A stretch of 53,286 nucleotides of DNA from Sediminitomix flava. Its GTDB lineage: Bacteria > Bacteroidota > Bacteroidia > Cytophagales > Flammeovirgaceae. Each line of letters starts with the position of its first letter. Within the stretch, counting starts at the first letter, position 1. Below are positions 37,220-45,961 of the stretch, one piece after another. The notes under the pieces are model-generated. The model had not been told where the DNA came from, searched no databases, and worked only from the letters and a program-made list of their open reading frames with translations. The DNA is taken from positions 1-53,286 of the forward strand of contig NZ_QGDO01000012.1 in assembly GCF_003149185.1 (NCBI RefSeq). The letters are read 5' to 3'. Position numbers and translations under genes: made by a program.

Positions 37220-38887
37220 TTATTCAGATTTGTATTTTTTTGGCAATGTGATCGTGAAAGTTGTTCCGACGTCTTGCTTACTATCAAAAGTAATATGCCC
37301 TTTGAGAATATCTAGATATTTTTTGACAATATTTAGTCCCAGTCCTGTTCCTTGAATATTCATGGCATTTTCAGCTCTGAAAAAGCGCTTGAAAAGGTAC
37401 TGTTGGTCAGCTTCAGGAATACCTATTCCTTGGTCGGTAACTTTAATGTATGTATGCTCATCTGTACACTTTGTTTCTATCTTAATCTCTTTGTCGGTAG
37501 AAGAGTACTTGATGGCATTTGAAACTAAATTGATTAATATATTCTTGAGGTGCTGTTTGTCAGAATAAATTGAGGTTTCATCTCCTTCATGGGTATAAAG
37601 GATACGTTGCCCCGATTTTTTGACAGCACTCATTTCTTCCTTAACCTCATGTACAAGCTCCATCAAATTGATGTATTTGAAGTTTGCACGGTTTCCTCCT
37701 TCTTCTTCAAGCTTACTGATCGATAAGAAGTCGTTCAAGATTTGTGTAAGGTTGTTTACACTTGTTTTGATACGTTGGATGTGTTTCTGTCTTTTCTCGT
37801 CTTGCTCTTCGGTTGTGTAACGAGAGATGAGGGAAACAGAAGACATAATCGTACTCAAAGGAGTTCTAAACTCATGAGAAGCCATAGACACGAATCGTGT
37901 TTTTAGCTCATTGAGTTCTTTCTCTTTTTTGAGCGCTTTACGAATTTCGTTTTCGGCTCTACGCTGTTCTGTGATATTCTTAGCAACCATAAGAACCTGT
38001 TCTGGTTCTTGATCATCGCTAGAAGGTAAAGGTACCACATTGGCAGCATACATATGACCATTAAGCTCTAGGTCAAAAATCGCTTCTTCTTGTTTTACAA
38101 AAACGCGATTTAGTATTTCATAATAAATATTGAGTTCTGCACCCGAATAGTTATTACGAATAGCATTTGCTAAGAACTTTTTGTTCAGTACACTTTCCTT
38201 TTCAACGTTCAATTCTTCTAGTCCTTTTCCATCAATAAAATCGTAATGATACTGACGGTTGAGTACAGCTATAAGACCACCAGGGAAGTTCTGAGCAATT
38301 TTCTTATAGATTTTCTGACTTTTTCGAACGGCTTGTTCTGCTCTTTTTCGCTCCTTGATTTCTCGTTGTAAATCTTGGTTGGCCATTTGTAGGTTGGCTA
38401 CTGCGGTATTGAGCTGTTGCGTTCTTTCTTCAACTCGGCTTTCTAAGGCTTCGTTGAGACGTTGAATTTTACGAAGGTTGTTTACGTGTTGTATACTGTG
38501 GCGGATAGAACGTTCTAGTGTGTCTGCATCTATTGTTCCTTTTACAAGGTAATCTACAGCACCCATTTGCATGGCCTTTTCATCTAGCGAACGGTCTCCT
38601 TGACCTGTAAGCAGAATGAATGGGCGTAGCATGTTCTGGCGGATATCATGGATAAGATCCAAACCGCTATGAATACCCAATCGATAGTCTACGATATAGA
38701 CATCGTGGATTTCTTTATAAATAGTTTCAATCCCTTCTTCATAAGATGAAATCCAGTCAAGGTGATATTTATGATTGGATCCTATCTCATCTATGAGATC
38801 GCTCGTTATGATGTAGTCATCTTCATCATCATCGATGAGCAATATTCGGATTTCTTCTATGTTTTCGTCTTGAAGCATGAAAGACAT
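37220..38887 (-). CDS. hybrid sensor kinase: N-terminal receiver, PAS, HisKA, HATPase
   Basis: A 555-residue cytoplasmic kinase. It begins with a receiver (about 12-130, phospho-acceptor D67 in YIVDYRLG), then a coiled coil (about 140-190), a PAS domain (about 195-310), HisKA with H338 (MASHEFRTPL) and HATPase_c with GQGIGIPEA-like and GTGLGLNIVKK boxes. No membrane segment is present. A receiver placed first means it can be switched by an upstream kinase, then phosphorylate the CRP-type regulator encoded two bases downstream. Confidence 0.93.
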   Translation of the reverse strand: MSFMLQDENIEEIRILLIDDDEDDYIITSDLIDEIGSNHKYHLDWISSYEEGIETIYKEIHDVYIVDYRLGIHSGLDLIHDIRQNMLRPFILLTGQGDRSLDEKAMQMGAVDYLVKGTIDADTLERSIRHSIQHVNNLRKIQRLNEALESRVEERTQQLNTAVANLQMANQDLQREIKERKRAEQAVRKSQKIYKKIAQNFPGGLIAVLNRQYHYDFIDGKGLEELNVEKESVLNKKFLANAIRNNYSGAELNIYYEILNRVFVKQEEAIFDLELNGHMYAANVVPLPSSDDQEPEQVLMVAKNITEQRRAENEIRKALKKEKELNELKTRFVSMASHEFRTPLSTIMSSVSLISRYTTEEQDEKRQKHIQRIKTSVNNLTQILNDFLSISKLEEEGGNRANFKYINLMELVHEVKEEMSAVKKSGQRILYTHEGDETSIYSDKQHLKNILINLVSNAIKYSSTDKEIKIETKCTDEHTYIKVTDQGIGIPEADQQYLFKRFFRAENAMNIQGTGLGLNIVKKYLDILKGHITFDSKQDVGTTFTITLPKKYKSE

Positions 38888-39085
38888 GAAATTATGAGCT
38901 AAGATGTTATGATGTAGTAAGTTAGTGTCCGTTTATTGAGAAGACAGGATTCAAAAATGACCTTGAATTCTGTTATTCAAAACGAATCCCTAGTTACTGA
39001 ACTTTCAGCTCGATAAAGTTGATGAATATCATCATAACAAGATGATCTTGGTGAAAAGTCACGTTTTGTTATGATTTTTTGGAGA

Positions 39086-39553
39086 TTATTGAGGTAGTTG
39101 TACGATTTCGAACCAGTATTTTCCGAGTGTTTTAACGGTTTCTACTAGTGCACCAAAACTGACAGGTTTTGTGATAAATGAACTAACACCTAAGCTATAT
39201 GAAGATTGAATATCTTCTTCTGCATTGGATGTAGTAAGCACGACTACAGGGATGTGACGAAGAGCGTCAGAATCCTTAATTTCTTTTAAGGCTTCACGAC
39301 CATCTTTCTTAGGCATATTCAAATCCAATAAGATTAGATCTGGCACAGGAAATTGTTCTGTGTCGGAGAACTGACCTTCGTGGTTTAAATAGTGCATAAG
39401 ATCTTCACCATCCTCAACAAAGTGCAAGTCAATTTTATCAGTACCAATTTCCTCAAAAGCTTCTTGTATCAGCATGCGATCCTCTGGATCATCATCTGCG
39501 TACAAAATTACCATCGATTGATTATTAGATGTCATTAACTCCATGTCTTCCAT
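39086..39553 (-). CDS. single-domain response regulator (Rcp1-like)
   Basis: A 155-residue lone receiver: acidic pocket DDDPED (20-25), phospho-acceptor D77 (LLDLNMPKKDG) and K129 (FITKP). The extended loop between strands 2 and 3 resembles the Rcp1 group, partners of phytochrome-like kinases. No output domain, so it works as a phosphate shuttle. It lies 52 bases downstream of the PAS-PAS kinase, its likely partner, and upstream of the hybrid kinase. Confidence 0.9.
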   Translation of the reverse strand: MEDMELMTSNNQSMVILYADDDPEDRMLIQEAFEEIGTDKIDLHFVEDGEDLMHYLNHEGQFSDTEQFPVPDLILLDLNMPKKDGREALKEIKDSDALRHIPVVVLTTSNAEEDIQSSYSLGVSSFITKPVSFGALVETVKTLGKYWFEIVQLPQ

Positions 39554-39605
39554 TTAAAAAGATAACTTGACTATATGATTTTCAGGAAAAAAAATGAAAA
39601 CTAAT

Positions 39606-41156
39606 CTAGTCTTTATTATCTGAACTGATTTGTTCTAGCGTAATAACAAATCTTGATCCTTTACCTAATTCACTACAAGCTTTAATATCGCCGCCATGTC
39701 GTTGCGCAATGCGTTTACAAATGGCCAATCCGATACCTGAGCCTTCATATTTTCGACCTTCCAGCCTTTGAAAAATCTGGAAGATTTTCTCGTTGTGTTT
39801 TTCGTCAAAGCCAATTCCGTTGTCTTCTACGGAAATCTCAAGCCTTTCCATACCCCCTTCTCTGATTAGCTGATGAGAGATGATAATCTTAGGGTCAAGG
39901 TCTGCTTTTCTGAACTTGATGGCGTTACTTATCAAGTTTTGGAACAGTTGACGAAGTTGTGTGTCATCTCCTTCCCAATACGGAAGGTCAGAAACTTCAA
40001 TGATAGCGTTCGTTTTCTCAATCAGAATTTCAAGGTCACTAAGTACATCATTCAAGATAGTACTCAAGTTTAATCTCTTGAAAGGTTTTGCCCTTGAGGA
40101 AACTCTTGAGAATGCCAACAAGTCATTGATGAGCTTTTGCATACGCTCAGCCGAGTTTTGCATTCTGTCCAAGTAGTCTTGTCCTCTTGGTGAAAGGTTC
40201 TCTTTTTCTTTCTGACTAATACGATCTCCAAATGCTCTAATTTTTCTTAGAGGCTCTTGTAAATCGTGTGAACTAATATAAGCAAAATCTTGCAACTCTC
40301 TGTTGCTTCGTTCTAACTCACGCGTATATTGTTTCAGCTTTGTTTCACTTTTACGTAATGCGTCTTGCGAACGTTTTCGTTCAGTGATATTTTCTGAAAA
40401 CATGATCAGTCCGCCTATGTGTCCGTTGTCTTCTCTCCACGGGTGTGCTTCCCATCGAATCCAAGTACGTTTGTCTCCTGCATAACGGATTTCATCTTCA
40501 TCACCAGTCACAATTTCTCCCTCCAAACATTTCTTAAAATGCGGTTCCCACTTTTCTTCAAAGTCGGGGAAGTATTCACTGTGATAATGGCCAATAATGT
40601 CTGAAGACAATTCATAATCTTCCACCCACCTAGAACTAACGACTAGGTAGCGGAGCTTATGATCAAGCATGGCTACCGCCGCTGGAGTATGTTTTACGAA
40701 GTACCAAAGCAATTCTTTATTCTTTAGTACCTGATACTCAAACTTCTTTCTTTCGGTGATATCCGTGATGAAAGCCATCACAAACATTTCACCTTCAAGA
40801 TTGGCGTGATTTAGACTGATTTCTACGGAAAAGAACGAGCCATCTTTCCTTTGGGCAGGGAAATCTCTACCAGAACCCATCGGACGTTGAGTAGGGGTTT
40901 GATGAAAGCGTTTACGATGACCAGAATGATGCTTTCTCAATACGGATGGAACAAGATCATCTACAGATCTACCAGGTAGTTCTCCAGGAGTATAACCAAA
41001 CATCTTTTCACTTTGAGAATTGGCCATGATAATTTGCCCATCCTTGTTCACGATCAAGATACCTTCTGCTGAAGACTCAAAGATCGCTCTGATCAAGGCA
41101 TTACCATTTTTTTCAAAAATTTCGAAAGATTTATTATACTCAGAATTCTTGTCCAT
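39606..41156 (-). CDS. PAS-PAS sensor histidine kinase (phytochrome-type HisKA)
   Basis: A 516-residue cytoplasmic kinase with two PAS domains (about 20-135, 145-265), a coiled linker, HisKA with H297 (YISSHDLQEPLRKIRAF, the form used with Rcp1-type partners) and HATPase_c (NLISNAIKFRK, DNGIGFDEKHNEKIF, GSGIGLAICKRIA). No membrane helix. First gene of a four-gene minus-strand signalling cluster. PAS 1 looks like the sensing domain common to FixL-like proteins; it keeps no clear haem histidine that I can assign with confidence, so the signal is unknown. Confidence 0.92.
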   Translation of the reverse strand: MDKNSEYNKSFEIFEKNGNALIRAIFESSAEGILIVNKDGQIIMANSQSEKMFGYTPGELPGRSVDDLVPSVLRKHHSGHRKRFHQTPTQRPMGSGRDFPAQRKDGSFFSVEISLNHANLEGEMFVMAFITDITERKKFEYQVLKNKELLWYFVKHTPAAVAMLDHKLRYLVVSSRWVEDYELSSDIIGHYHSEYFPDFEEKWEPHFKKCLEGEIVTGDEDEIRYAGDKRTWIRWEAHPWREDNGHIGGLIMFSENITERKRSQDALRKSETKLKQYTRELERSNRELQDFAYISSHDLQEPLRKIRAFGDRISQKEKENLSPRGQDYLDRMQNSAERMQKLINDLLAFSRVSSRAKPFKRLNLSTILNDVLSDLEILIEKTNAIIEVSDLPYWEGDDTQLRQLFQNLISNAIKFRKADLDPKIIISHQLIREGGMERLEISVEDNGIGFDEKHNEKIFQIFQRLEGRKYEGSGIGLAICKRIAQRHGGDIKACSELGKGSRFVITLEQISSDNKD

Positions 41157-41172
41157 AAGATTACCACTTCAA

Positions 41173-41211
41173 CGCTATAACAAAAGTAGCTCATAACGCT
41201 CTACCTTAAAA
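41173..41211 (-). promoter_or_regulatory. candidate promoter for the kinase operon
   Basis: On the minus strand TActTTTG (41181-41188) matches the Bacteroidota -7 box, 25 bases before the kinase ATG. The expected -33 TTG, about 20 bases upstream, reads TTT, so the match is partial. Confidence 0.4.
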
Positions 41212-41435
41212 CTAATAAAACTAAAAATTATCCATTATTAACAGAAATAAATGCTGTCAATCATTGTTTTGATCGAGTGATATTATATAAGAATGGGGAA
41301 TTCTTATCGATCTTTTTTACTTTTGTGATTCTTATGAGGTAAGTCCTCGAAATTAGAAAACAGTTGTCACAAACAAAGCGCATCTGAGTTGGTTCATTCT
41401 TGATAGTGGGCTAGGCTTAACAGTGAGAAAAAAAT

Positions 41436-43232
41436 ATGGCATTTTTTAGAAACTTATCGAAAAAGAAAGGAGAAAAGGAACCTGCAATAGGCAAAGAAGG
41501 CTTTCGCGCTTTGTGGGGAATCTTCCGTTTCATCTTACCTTACAAACATTACTTCATCCCAGGACTTATTTGTCTATTCTTCTCAAGTACAATCTTGATG
41601 GCATTTCCATATTTTATTGGAGAACTGATAGGAGAGGCAGTAAAGATTCAACAAAATGAGTCGGAGACAAGTCTTTGGGGAATTGCAATCATCTTGTTTG
41701 CAATATTAGGTGCGCAGAGTATCTTCTCGTTTTTTAGAGTATATCTTTTCGCACAAGCCAATGAAAGGGCTATTGCAGATATGCGCGCGACGCTTTATGA
41801 GAAATTCATGTTCTTACCAATTACTTTTTATGATAAAAGAAGGTCGGGAGAACTGTTCAGTCGTATTACAGCAGATGTGTCTTCTATTCAGGAAGCATTT
41901 TCAACGACATTGGCTGAGTTGATTCGTCAGACTTTAACATTGGTGGTAGGAATAGCATTCCTATTGGTGATAAACATGAAGCTAACATTCTTCATGATCG
42001 GGACTTTACCAATCGTAATCCTTTCAGCTGTTTTCTTCGGAAAATTTATCCGTAAGCTATCAAAAGAAACTCAAGATACAGTAGCAAAAACAAATGTAGT
42101 GGTAGAAGAAACTTTACAAGCTATTTCTACCGTAAAAGCTTTTGCTAATGAATTCTTGGAGTTGACAAGATATAAGAAAAGACTTGACGATGTTGTAGCG
42201 ATCTCTCTACGTACAGCTACTTACAGAGGTGTTTTTATTTCCTTCATCATTTTTGTATTGATGGGAAGTATTGTCGTGATGCTTTGGTTTGCGAGTAATT
42301 TGGTTGCTCAAGGTGAAATTGGTGTAGATGGCTTGGTATCTTTTGCGATTTATGCTGTTTTCATTGGGGGATCAATTGGAGGTTTAGGAGAAATCTATAG
42401 TAACCTTCAGAAAGCTGTAGGTGCTACAGATCGTATTGAGGAAATCTTAAACCAAACGGAAGAGCCAAGAAAAGAGGGTATCAAAAATGAATCTTTACAA
42501 GGAGAAGTCTCTTATGAAAATGTAAAGTTTGCTTATCCTACACGACCTGATATTGAGGTGTTGAAAGGAATTGACTTGAATATCAAAGCAGGTGAAAAAG
42601 TTGCTTTGGTTGGTCATAGTGGGGCAGGAAAATCTACAATCATTCAGACCTTGCTTAGGTTCTATGATGTATCGAACGGAGATATTAAAATTGATGGAAA
42701 GTCAATCGGTCAGTTTGACTTACACACTTACCGTTCTCAGATTGGTATGGTTCCTCAAGAGGTAATCTTGTTTGGTGGTACTATTCGTGAGAATATTGCT
42801 TACGGTAATCCAAACGCTACTGAAGAGGAAATCAGAATGGCAGCCAAGAAAGCAAATGCACTAGACTTCATCGAGAAATTCCCTGAAGGCTTGAATACTT
42901 TAGTGGGAGAAAGAGGGGTACAGTTGTCAGGTGGTCAGCGCCAGCGAGTAGCTATTGCTAGAGCAATATTGAGAGATCCTAAGATTTTAATTTTGGATGA
43001 AGCGACAAGTTCACTAGATTCGGCTTCTGAAAAGATGGTACAAGATGCTTTGGAGCATTTAATGCAAGGAAGGACAACCATTATAATTGCACATCGTTTA
43101 TCAACGATTAGAAAAGTGGATCGCATTTATGTACTTGACGAAGGTCAGGTTTCAGAAAGCGGTACACACTCTCAATTGGCTGAACAAGACGGAATGTATC
43201 AACATTTACTCAGCCTACAAGTAGAAAAATAA
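41436..43232 (+). CDS. ABC exporter, fused permease-ATPase half-transporter (MsbA-like)
   Basis: A 598-residue half-transporter: six hydrophobic helices (about 30-325) with the coupling-helix region, then an ATPase with Walker A GHSGAGKST (392-400), signature LSGGQRQRVAIARAI (497-), Walker B ILILDEATSSLD and the H-loop IAHRLST. The gene 37 bases downstream makes Kdo-8-phosphate, a lipid A core precursor, which suggests a lipid A/LPS flippase role like MsbA. The fold alone would also suit a drug or peptide exporter. Confidence 0.88.
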   Translation: MAFFRNLSKKKGEKEPAIGKEGFRALWGIFRFILPYKHYFIPGLICLFFSSTILMAFPYFIGELIGEAVKIQQNESETSLWGIAIILFAILGAQSIFSFFRVYLFAQANERAIADMRATLYEKFMFLPITFYDKRRSGELFSRITADVSSIQEAFSTTLAELIRQTLTLVVGIAFLLVINMKLTFFMIGTLPIVILSAVFFGKFIRKLSKETQDTVAKTNVVVEETLQAISTVKAFANEFLELTRYKKRLDDVVAISLRTATYRGVFISFIIFVLMGSIVVMLWFASNLVAQGEIGVDGLVSFAIYAVFIGGSIGGLGEIYSNLQKAVGATDRIEEILNQTEEPRKEGIKNESLQGEVSYENVKFAYPTRPDIEVLKGIDLNIKAGEKVALVGHSGAGKSTIIQTLLRFYDVSNGDIKIDGKSIGQFDLHTYRSQIGMVPQEVILFGGTIRENIAYGNPNATEEEIRMAAKKANALDFIEKFPEGLNTLVGERGVQLSGGQRQRVAIARAILRDPKILILDEATSSLDSASEKMVQDALEHLMQGRTTIIIAHRLSTIRKVDRIYVLDEGQVSESGTHSQLAEQDGMYQHLLSLQVEK

Positions 43233-43269
43233 AACACATTCTAGAGCAATCTAGCAAACAGGAGATACA

Positions 43270-44058
43270 ATGACATTATACGAAAAACTTCAACAAGCAC
43301 CATTTATCATTTCTGGTCCTTGTGTAATTGAGGGTGAAGACCTCATCATGCGTCAAGCAGAGTATTTGAAAGAGCTGATGGAGCGTTTGGGTATTACGTA
43401 TATCTTCAAGGCTTCTTTCGACAAAGCAAACCGTACTTCTGTAGACTCTTTCCGAGGCCCAGGACTAGAAGAAGGTCTTCGTATCTTGGAGAAAGTAAAA
43501 ACAACTTTTGATCTACCACTTACTACGGATATTCATGAGCCTAATCAGGCTGCTCCTGTAGGAGAAGTAGTAGATATTCTTCAGATTCCAGCATTCTTGT
43601 GTCGTCAAACAGACTTATTGCTTAGAGCTGGAGAAACAGGGAAAATCGTAAATATCAAGAAAGCACAGTTTCTTTCGGGTAAAGACATGATTCACCCTGC
43701 AAAGAAGGTTGAGACAACTGGAAACAAACAAGTAATGCTTACAGAAAGAGGAAACTCTTATGGTAACAATGATTTGGTTGTTGATTTCAGAAATGTAATT
43801 GATATGCAAGAGCATGGTTACCCTGTAGTGATGGATGTAACTCACTCATGTCAGAAACCAGGTGGAGCAGGAGGTAAAAGTGGTGGTAATAGCGAATATG
43901 CACCGTTCTTTGCCAATGCAGCAGCTGCAGTAGGGGTAAGAGGATTCTTCTTCGAAACTCACGAAAACCCAGCAGTGGCAAAGTCTGATGGACCAAACAT
44001 GATTAAATTGGATGAATTTGAAGGTGTATTGAATAGATTACAGAAGCATTTCGTTTAA
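43270..44058 (+). CDS. kdsA: 3-deoxy-8-phosphooctulonate synthase
   Basis: A 262-residue cytoplasmic TIM-barrel enzyme that joins arabinose 5-phosphate and PEP to give Kdo-8-phosphate for LPS core. Signatures: GPCVIEGED (15-23), FKASFDKANRTS, TDIHEP, IPAFLCRQTDLL, LTERGNSYGNNDLVVDFR and THSCQKPGG. The GPC cysteine (C18) is the metal ligand of the metal-dependent class (Aquifex type); E. coli has Asn here. It lies 37 bases after the ABC exporter and may be co-transcribed; a terminator follows. Confidence 0.96.
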   Translation: MTLYEKLQQAPFIISGPCVIEGEDLIMRQAEYLKELMERLGITYIFKASFDKANRTSVDSFRGPGLEEGLRILEKVKTTFDLPLTTDIHEPNQAAPVGEVVDILQIPAFLCRQTDLLLRAGETGKIVNIKKAQFLSGKDMIHPAKKVETTGNKQVMLTERGNSYGNNDLVVDFRNVIDMQEHGYPVVMDVTHSCQKPGGAGGKSGGNSEYAPFFANAAAAVGVRGFFFETHENPAVAKSDGPNMIKLDEFEGVLNRLQKHFV

Positions 44059-44094
44059 TCATTCAATTGTACTTCAATTAAAGATATAATCCGA

Positions 44095-44127
44095 ACACCT
44101 TGTCTTTTTGGGCAGGGTGTTTTTTTT
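44095..44127 (+). terminator. kdsA terminator
   Basis: Stem ACACCTTG / CAGGGTGT (44095-44102, 44113-44120, one G-U pair) followed by eight T. Confidence 0.8.
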
Positions 44128-44134
44128 GTATAAA

Positions 44135-44169
44135 AAAAAGCTGTCTTGTGGCGTATAAGACAGCTTTTT
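44135..44169 (-). terminator. terminator of the ComA-family gene
   Basis: Arms AAAAAGCTGTCTT / AAGACAGCTTTTT (44135-44147, 44157-44169), A-run outside, reading leftward after the gene ending at 44190. Confidence 0.88.
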
Positions 44170-44189
44170 CATATCGATATCGTCTATTT

Positions 44190-44969
44190 CTAGAAGATGC
44201 TTTCTCTTTCTTTGTTCAAGAAGTGGTGGAAAGTATCGCCTCTCAATCCCAAACGGATAGTTTCCAATGGAATCATCTCATTAGGAGCAATATTTCCTAA
44301 GTTTACGTTTGGTCCGATCAATTTGATAAACCAAACTTGTTGAGCTTTTTGTGGTGCTTCCCAGATAATTTTCTCAGAAGGAATTTCAGTTAAGATCTCT
44401 TCTACAAGACCTGAACGAACTTCTCCCGAAGATCTGAATAAGCCAACATTACCGCCTTCTCTAGCTTCACCAATTACTTTCCAAGCTCCAGCATCCAACT
44501 CTTTTCTCATAAGTTCAATCCACTTATAAGGAGGGATGATTTTCTCAGCGTCTTTTGATCCAACTTCTGAGAGTACTGTAACTTGTTCAGAAAGTTTAGC
44601 GATATATTCACATTTTACATCGTGGTTCATTTCAATAGAACCGTCAGAAACTTCTGCATGCTCTAAGCCAAAACGGTCAAGAACTTTTCTGTAATCGTCA
44701 AACTGGTTACGAATAACAAATGCTTCGAATAGTGTACCGCCAAAGTAAACAGGAATACCTGCTTCTTTATAAATACGAAGTTTTTCCTCTAGTTTAGGGT
44801 ACACGAAAGAAGTTGCCCATCCTAATTTAACGATATCGATATATTCGCCCGATGTTTCAATAAGGTCTTCAACTTCTCTTAACGATAAGCCTTTATCCAT
44901 ACACATCGTAAACCCTTTTTCTCTAGGTTTTACCGCTCTTTCAGGAAGATTATTTAAGTGATAGTTCAT
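44190..44969 (-). CDS. phosphosulfolactate synthase (ComA) family protein
   Basis: A 259-residue TIM-barrel protein. The ComA family adds sulfite to PEP to make phosphosulfolactate. Family features here: KLGWATSF, VYFGGTLFEAFV, EVSDGSIEM, EVGSKD, EAREGG and the C-terminal GLRGDT. In archaea this feeds coenzyme M. In Bacteroidota, which lack coenzyme M, a supply of sulfolactate or cysteate for sulfonolipids (capnine type) is a reasonable inference, not shown. It has its own strong promoter and terminator. Active-site lysine and arginine assignments would need alignment. Confidence 0.88.
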   Translation of the reverse strand: MNYHLNNLPERAVKPREKGFTMCMDKGLSLREVEDLIETSGEYIDIVKLGWATSFVYPKLEEKLRIYKEAGIPVYFGGTLFEAFVIRNQFDDYRKVLDRFGLEHAEVSDGSIEMNHDVKCEYIAKLSEQVTVLSEVGSKDAEKIIPPYKWIELMRKELDAGAWKVIGEAREGGNVGLFRSSGEVRSGLVEEILTEIPSEKIIWEAPQKAQQVWFIKLIGPNVNLGNIAPNEMIPLETIRLGLRGDTFHHFLNKERESIF

Positions 44970-45041
44970 TTTACCAAAATTTGGTTATCTGCACTTACTA
45001 GTGTCTAAGTTTGTATGAGGTTTTGTCAGACAAATGACCAA

Positions 45042-45073
45042 CAAATATACAAAGTGGTACTTGAATAGAACAA
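45042..45073 (-). promoter_or_regulatory. Bacteroidota promoter for the ComA-family gene
   Basis: On the minus strand TTG (45071-45073), 21 bases, TAtaTTTG (45042-45049). This is a full match to the -33/-7 consensus, about 73 bases before the start codon. Confidence 0.75.
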
Positions 45074-45232
45074 TCACAAAGGATAGATCTAAAAAAAGTA
45101 ACACTTCAGCTTGATTTGTTAACATTATGAGTCAATTGTGCCACGCAAAGGTAAAATTTCAAAAGTAAACTTAAAGATATTTTACTTTTTTTTGGAAAAG
45201 ATTGTATCTCAAGTAGAAACGATGAAAAATAT

Positions 45233-45883
45233 TTACAAATTCAATTTTTCGTCATATTTGAAAAAATACTCTTCACCAAGTGAAGCAAGAATGAAGCCCG
45301 CATTCTGCATTTCACAATGAGTTGAAATTAGTTGACTGGCTTTTTCAATATTCACATTGTCCAAATTACTGAAGGGTTCATCTAAGAGTAAAAGTTGGAA
45401 AGGTTGGCACAAACTTCTGATGATGGCTATGCGTTGTTTTTGTCCGAGTGAAAGTGTCTCTGTGTTTTTATAAAGTAAGTGTTCCACTTCTAATTGTTTC
45501 GCCATTTCTACAATCTGAGATTCCTCTAAGAAATGCGTCAATTGATTTTTGAGTTGAATATTTTCAAGGGCAGTTAGGTTTGGAAATAGGGACAATGTTT
45601 GTGAAACAAAAGAAATATGTTCCCTTCTAAGTTGTGCCCAATCTTTTGGTGTAAAATCAGATAGAAGCTTTTCATTGAGAATGGCTTCGCCAGAGTAATC
45701 TGTGCGAGTACCGTTGAGAATAGAAAGAAAAGTTGTTTTTCCTTTTCCAGAATGTGCACTGACCAAGTAACGTTTAGAGCTATCTATTTGTAGTTCTTCA
45801 GTATCCCAAATTTCAGAATTCGAAAGGTTTTGCTCAGCTAAAGGGGATGGAATAAGGTTTTTAATTTTAAAAGCTAGCTTCAT
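45233..45883 (-). CDS. ABC transporter ATPase subunit (LolD-like)
   Basis: A 216-residue cytoplasmic ATPase. Walker A is SAHSGKGKTT, lacking the usual first glycine (A in its place); Q-loop VSQTLSLFPNLTALENIQL; signature LSLGQKQR (usually LSGGQ); Walker B LLLLDEPFSNLD. Length and the FPNLTALENIQL sequence resemble the LolD/FtsE group. There is no permease next to it, so its partner is elsewhere. It is preceded by the DUF4836-like lipoprotein gene, with a terminator between. Confidence 0.85.
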   Translation of the reverse strand: MKLAFKIKNLIPSPLAEQNLSNSEIWDTEELQIDSSKRYLVSAHSGKGKTTFLSILNGTRTDYSGEAILNEKLLSDFTPKDWAQLRREHISFVSQTLSLFPNLTALENIQLKNQLTHFLEESQIVEMAKQLEVEHLLYKNTETLSLGQKQRIAIIRSLCQPFQLLLLDEPFSNLDNVNIEKASQLISTHCEMQNAGFILASLGEEYFFKYDEKLNL

Positions 45884-45898
45884 ATTTTCAGCCGATTA

Positions 45899-45942
45899 GA
45901 AAAAATAAAAGCAAGCGTAAATGAACTACACTTGCTTTTATT
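45899..45942 (-). terminator. terminator of the DUF4836-like gene
   Basis: Perfect 12-bp arms AATAAAAGCAAG / CTTGCTTTTATT (45904-45915, 45931-45942), read on the minus strand into a T-rich run. Confidence 0.85.
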
Positions 45943-45961
45943 AATGAAATTATATTTTCAA

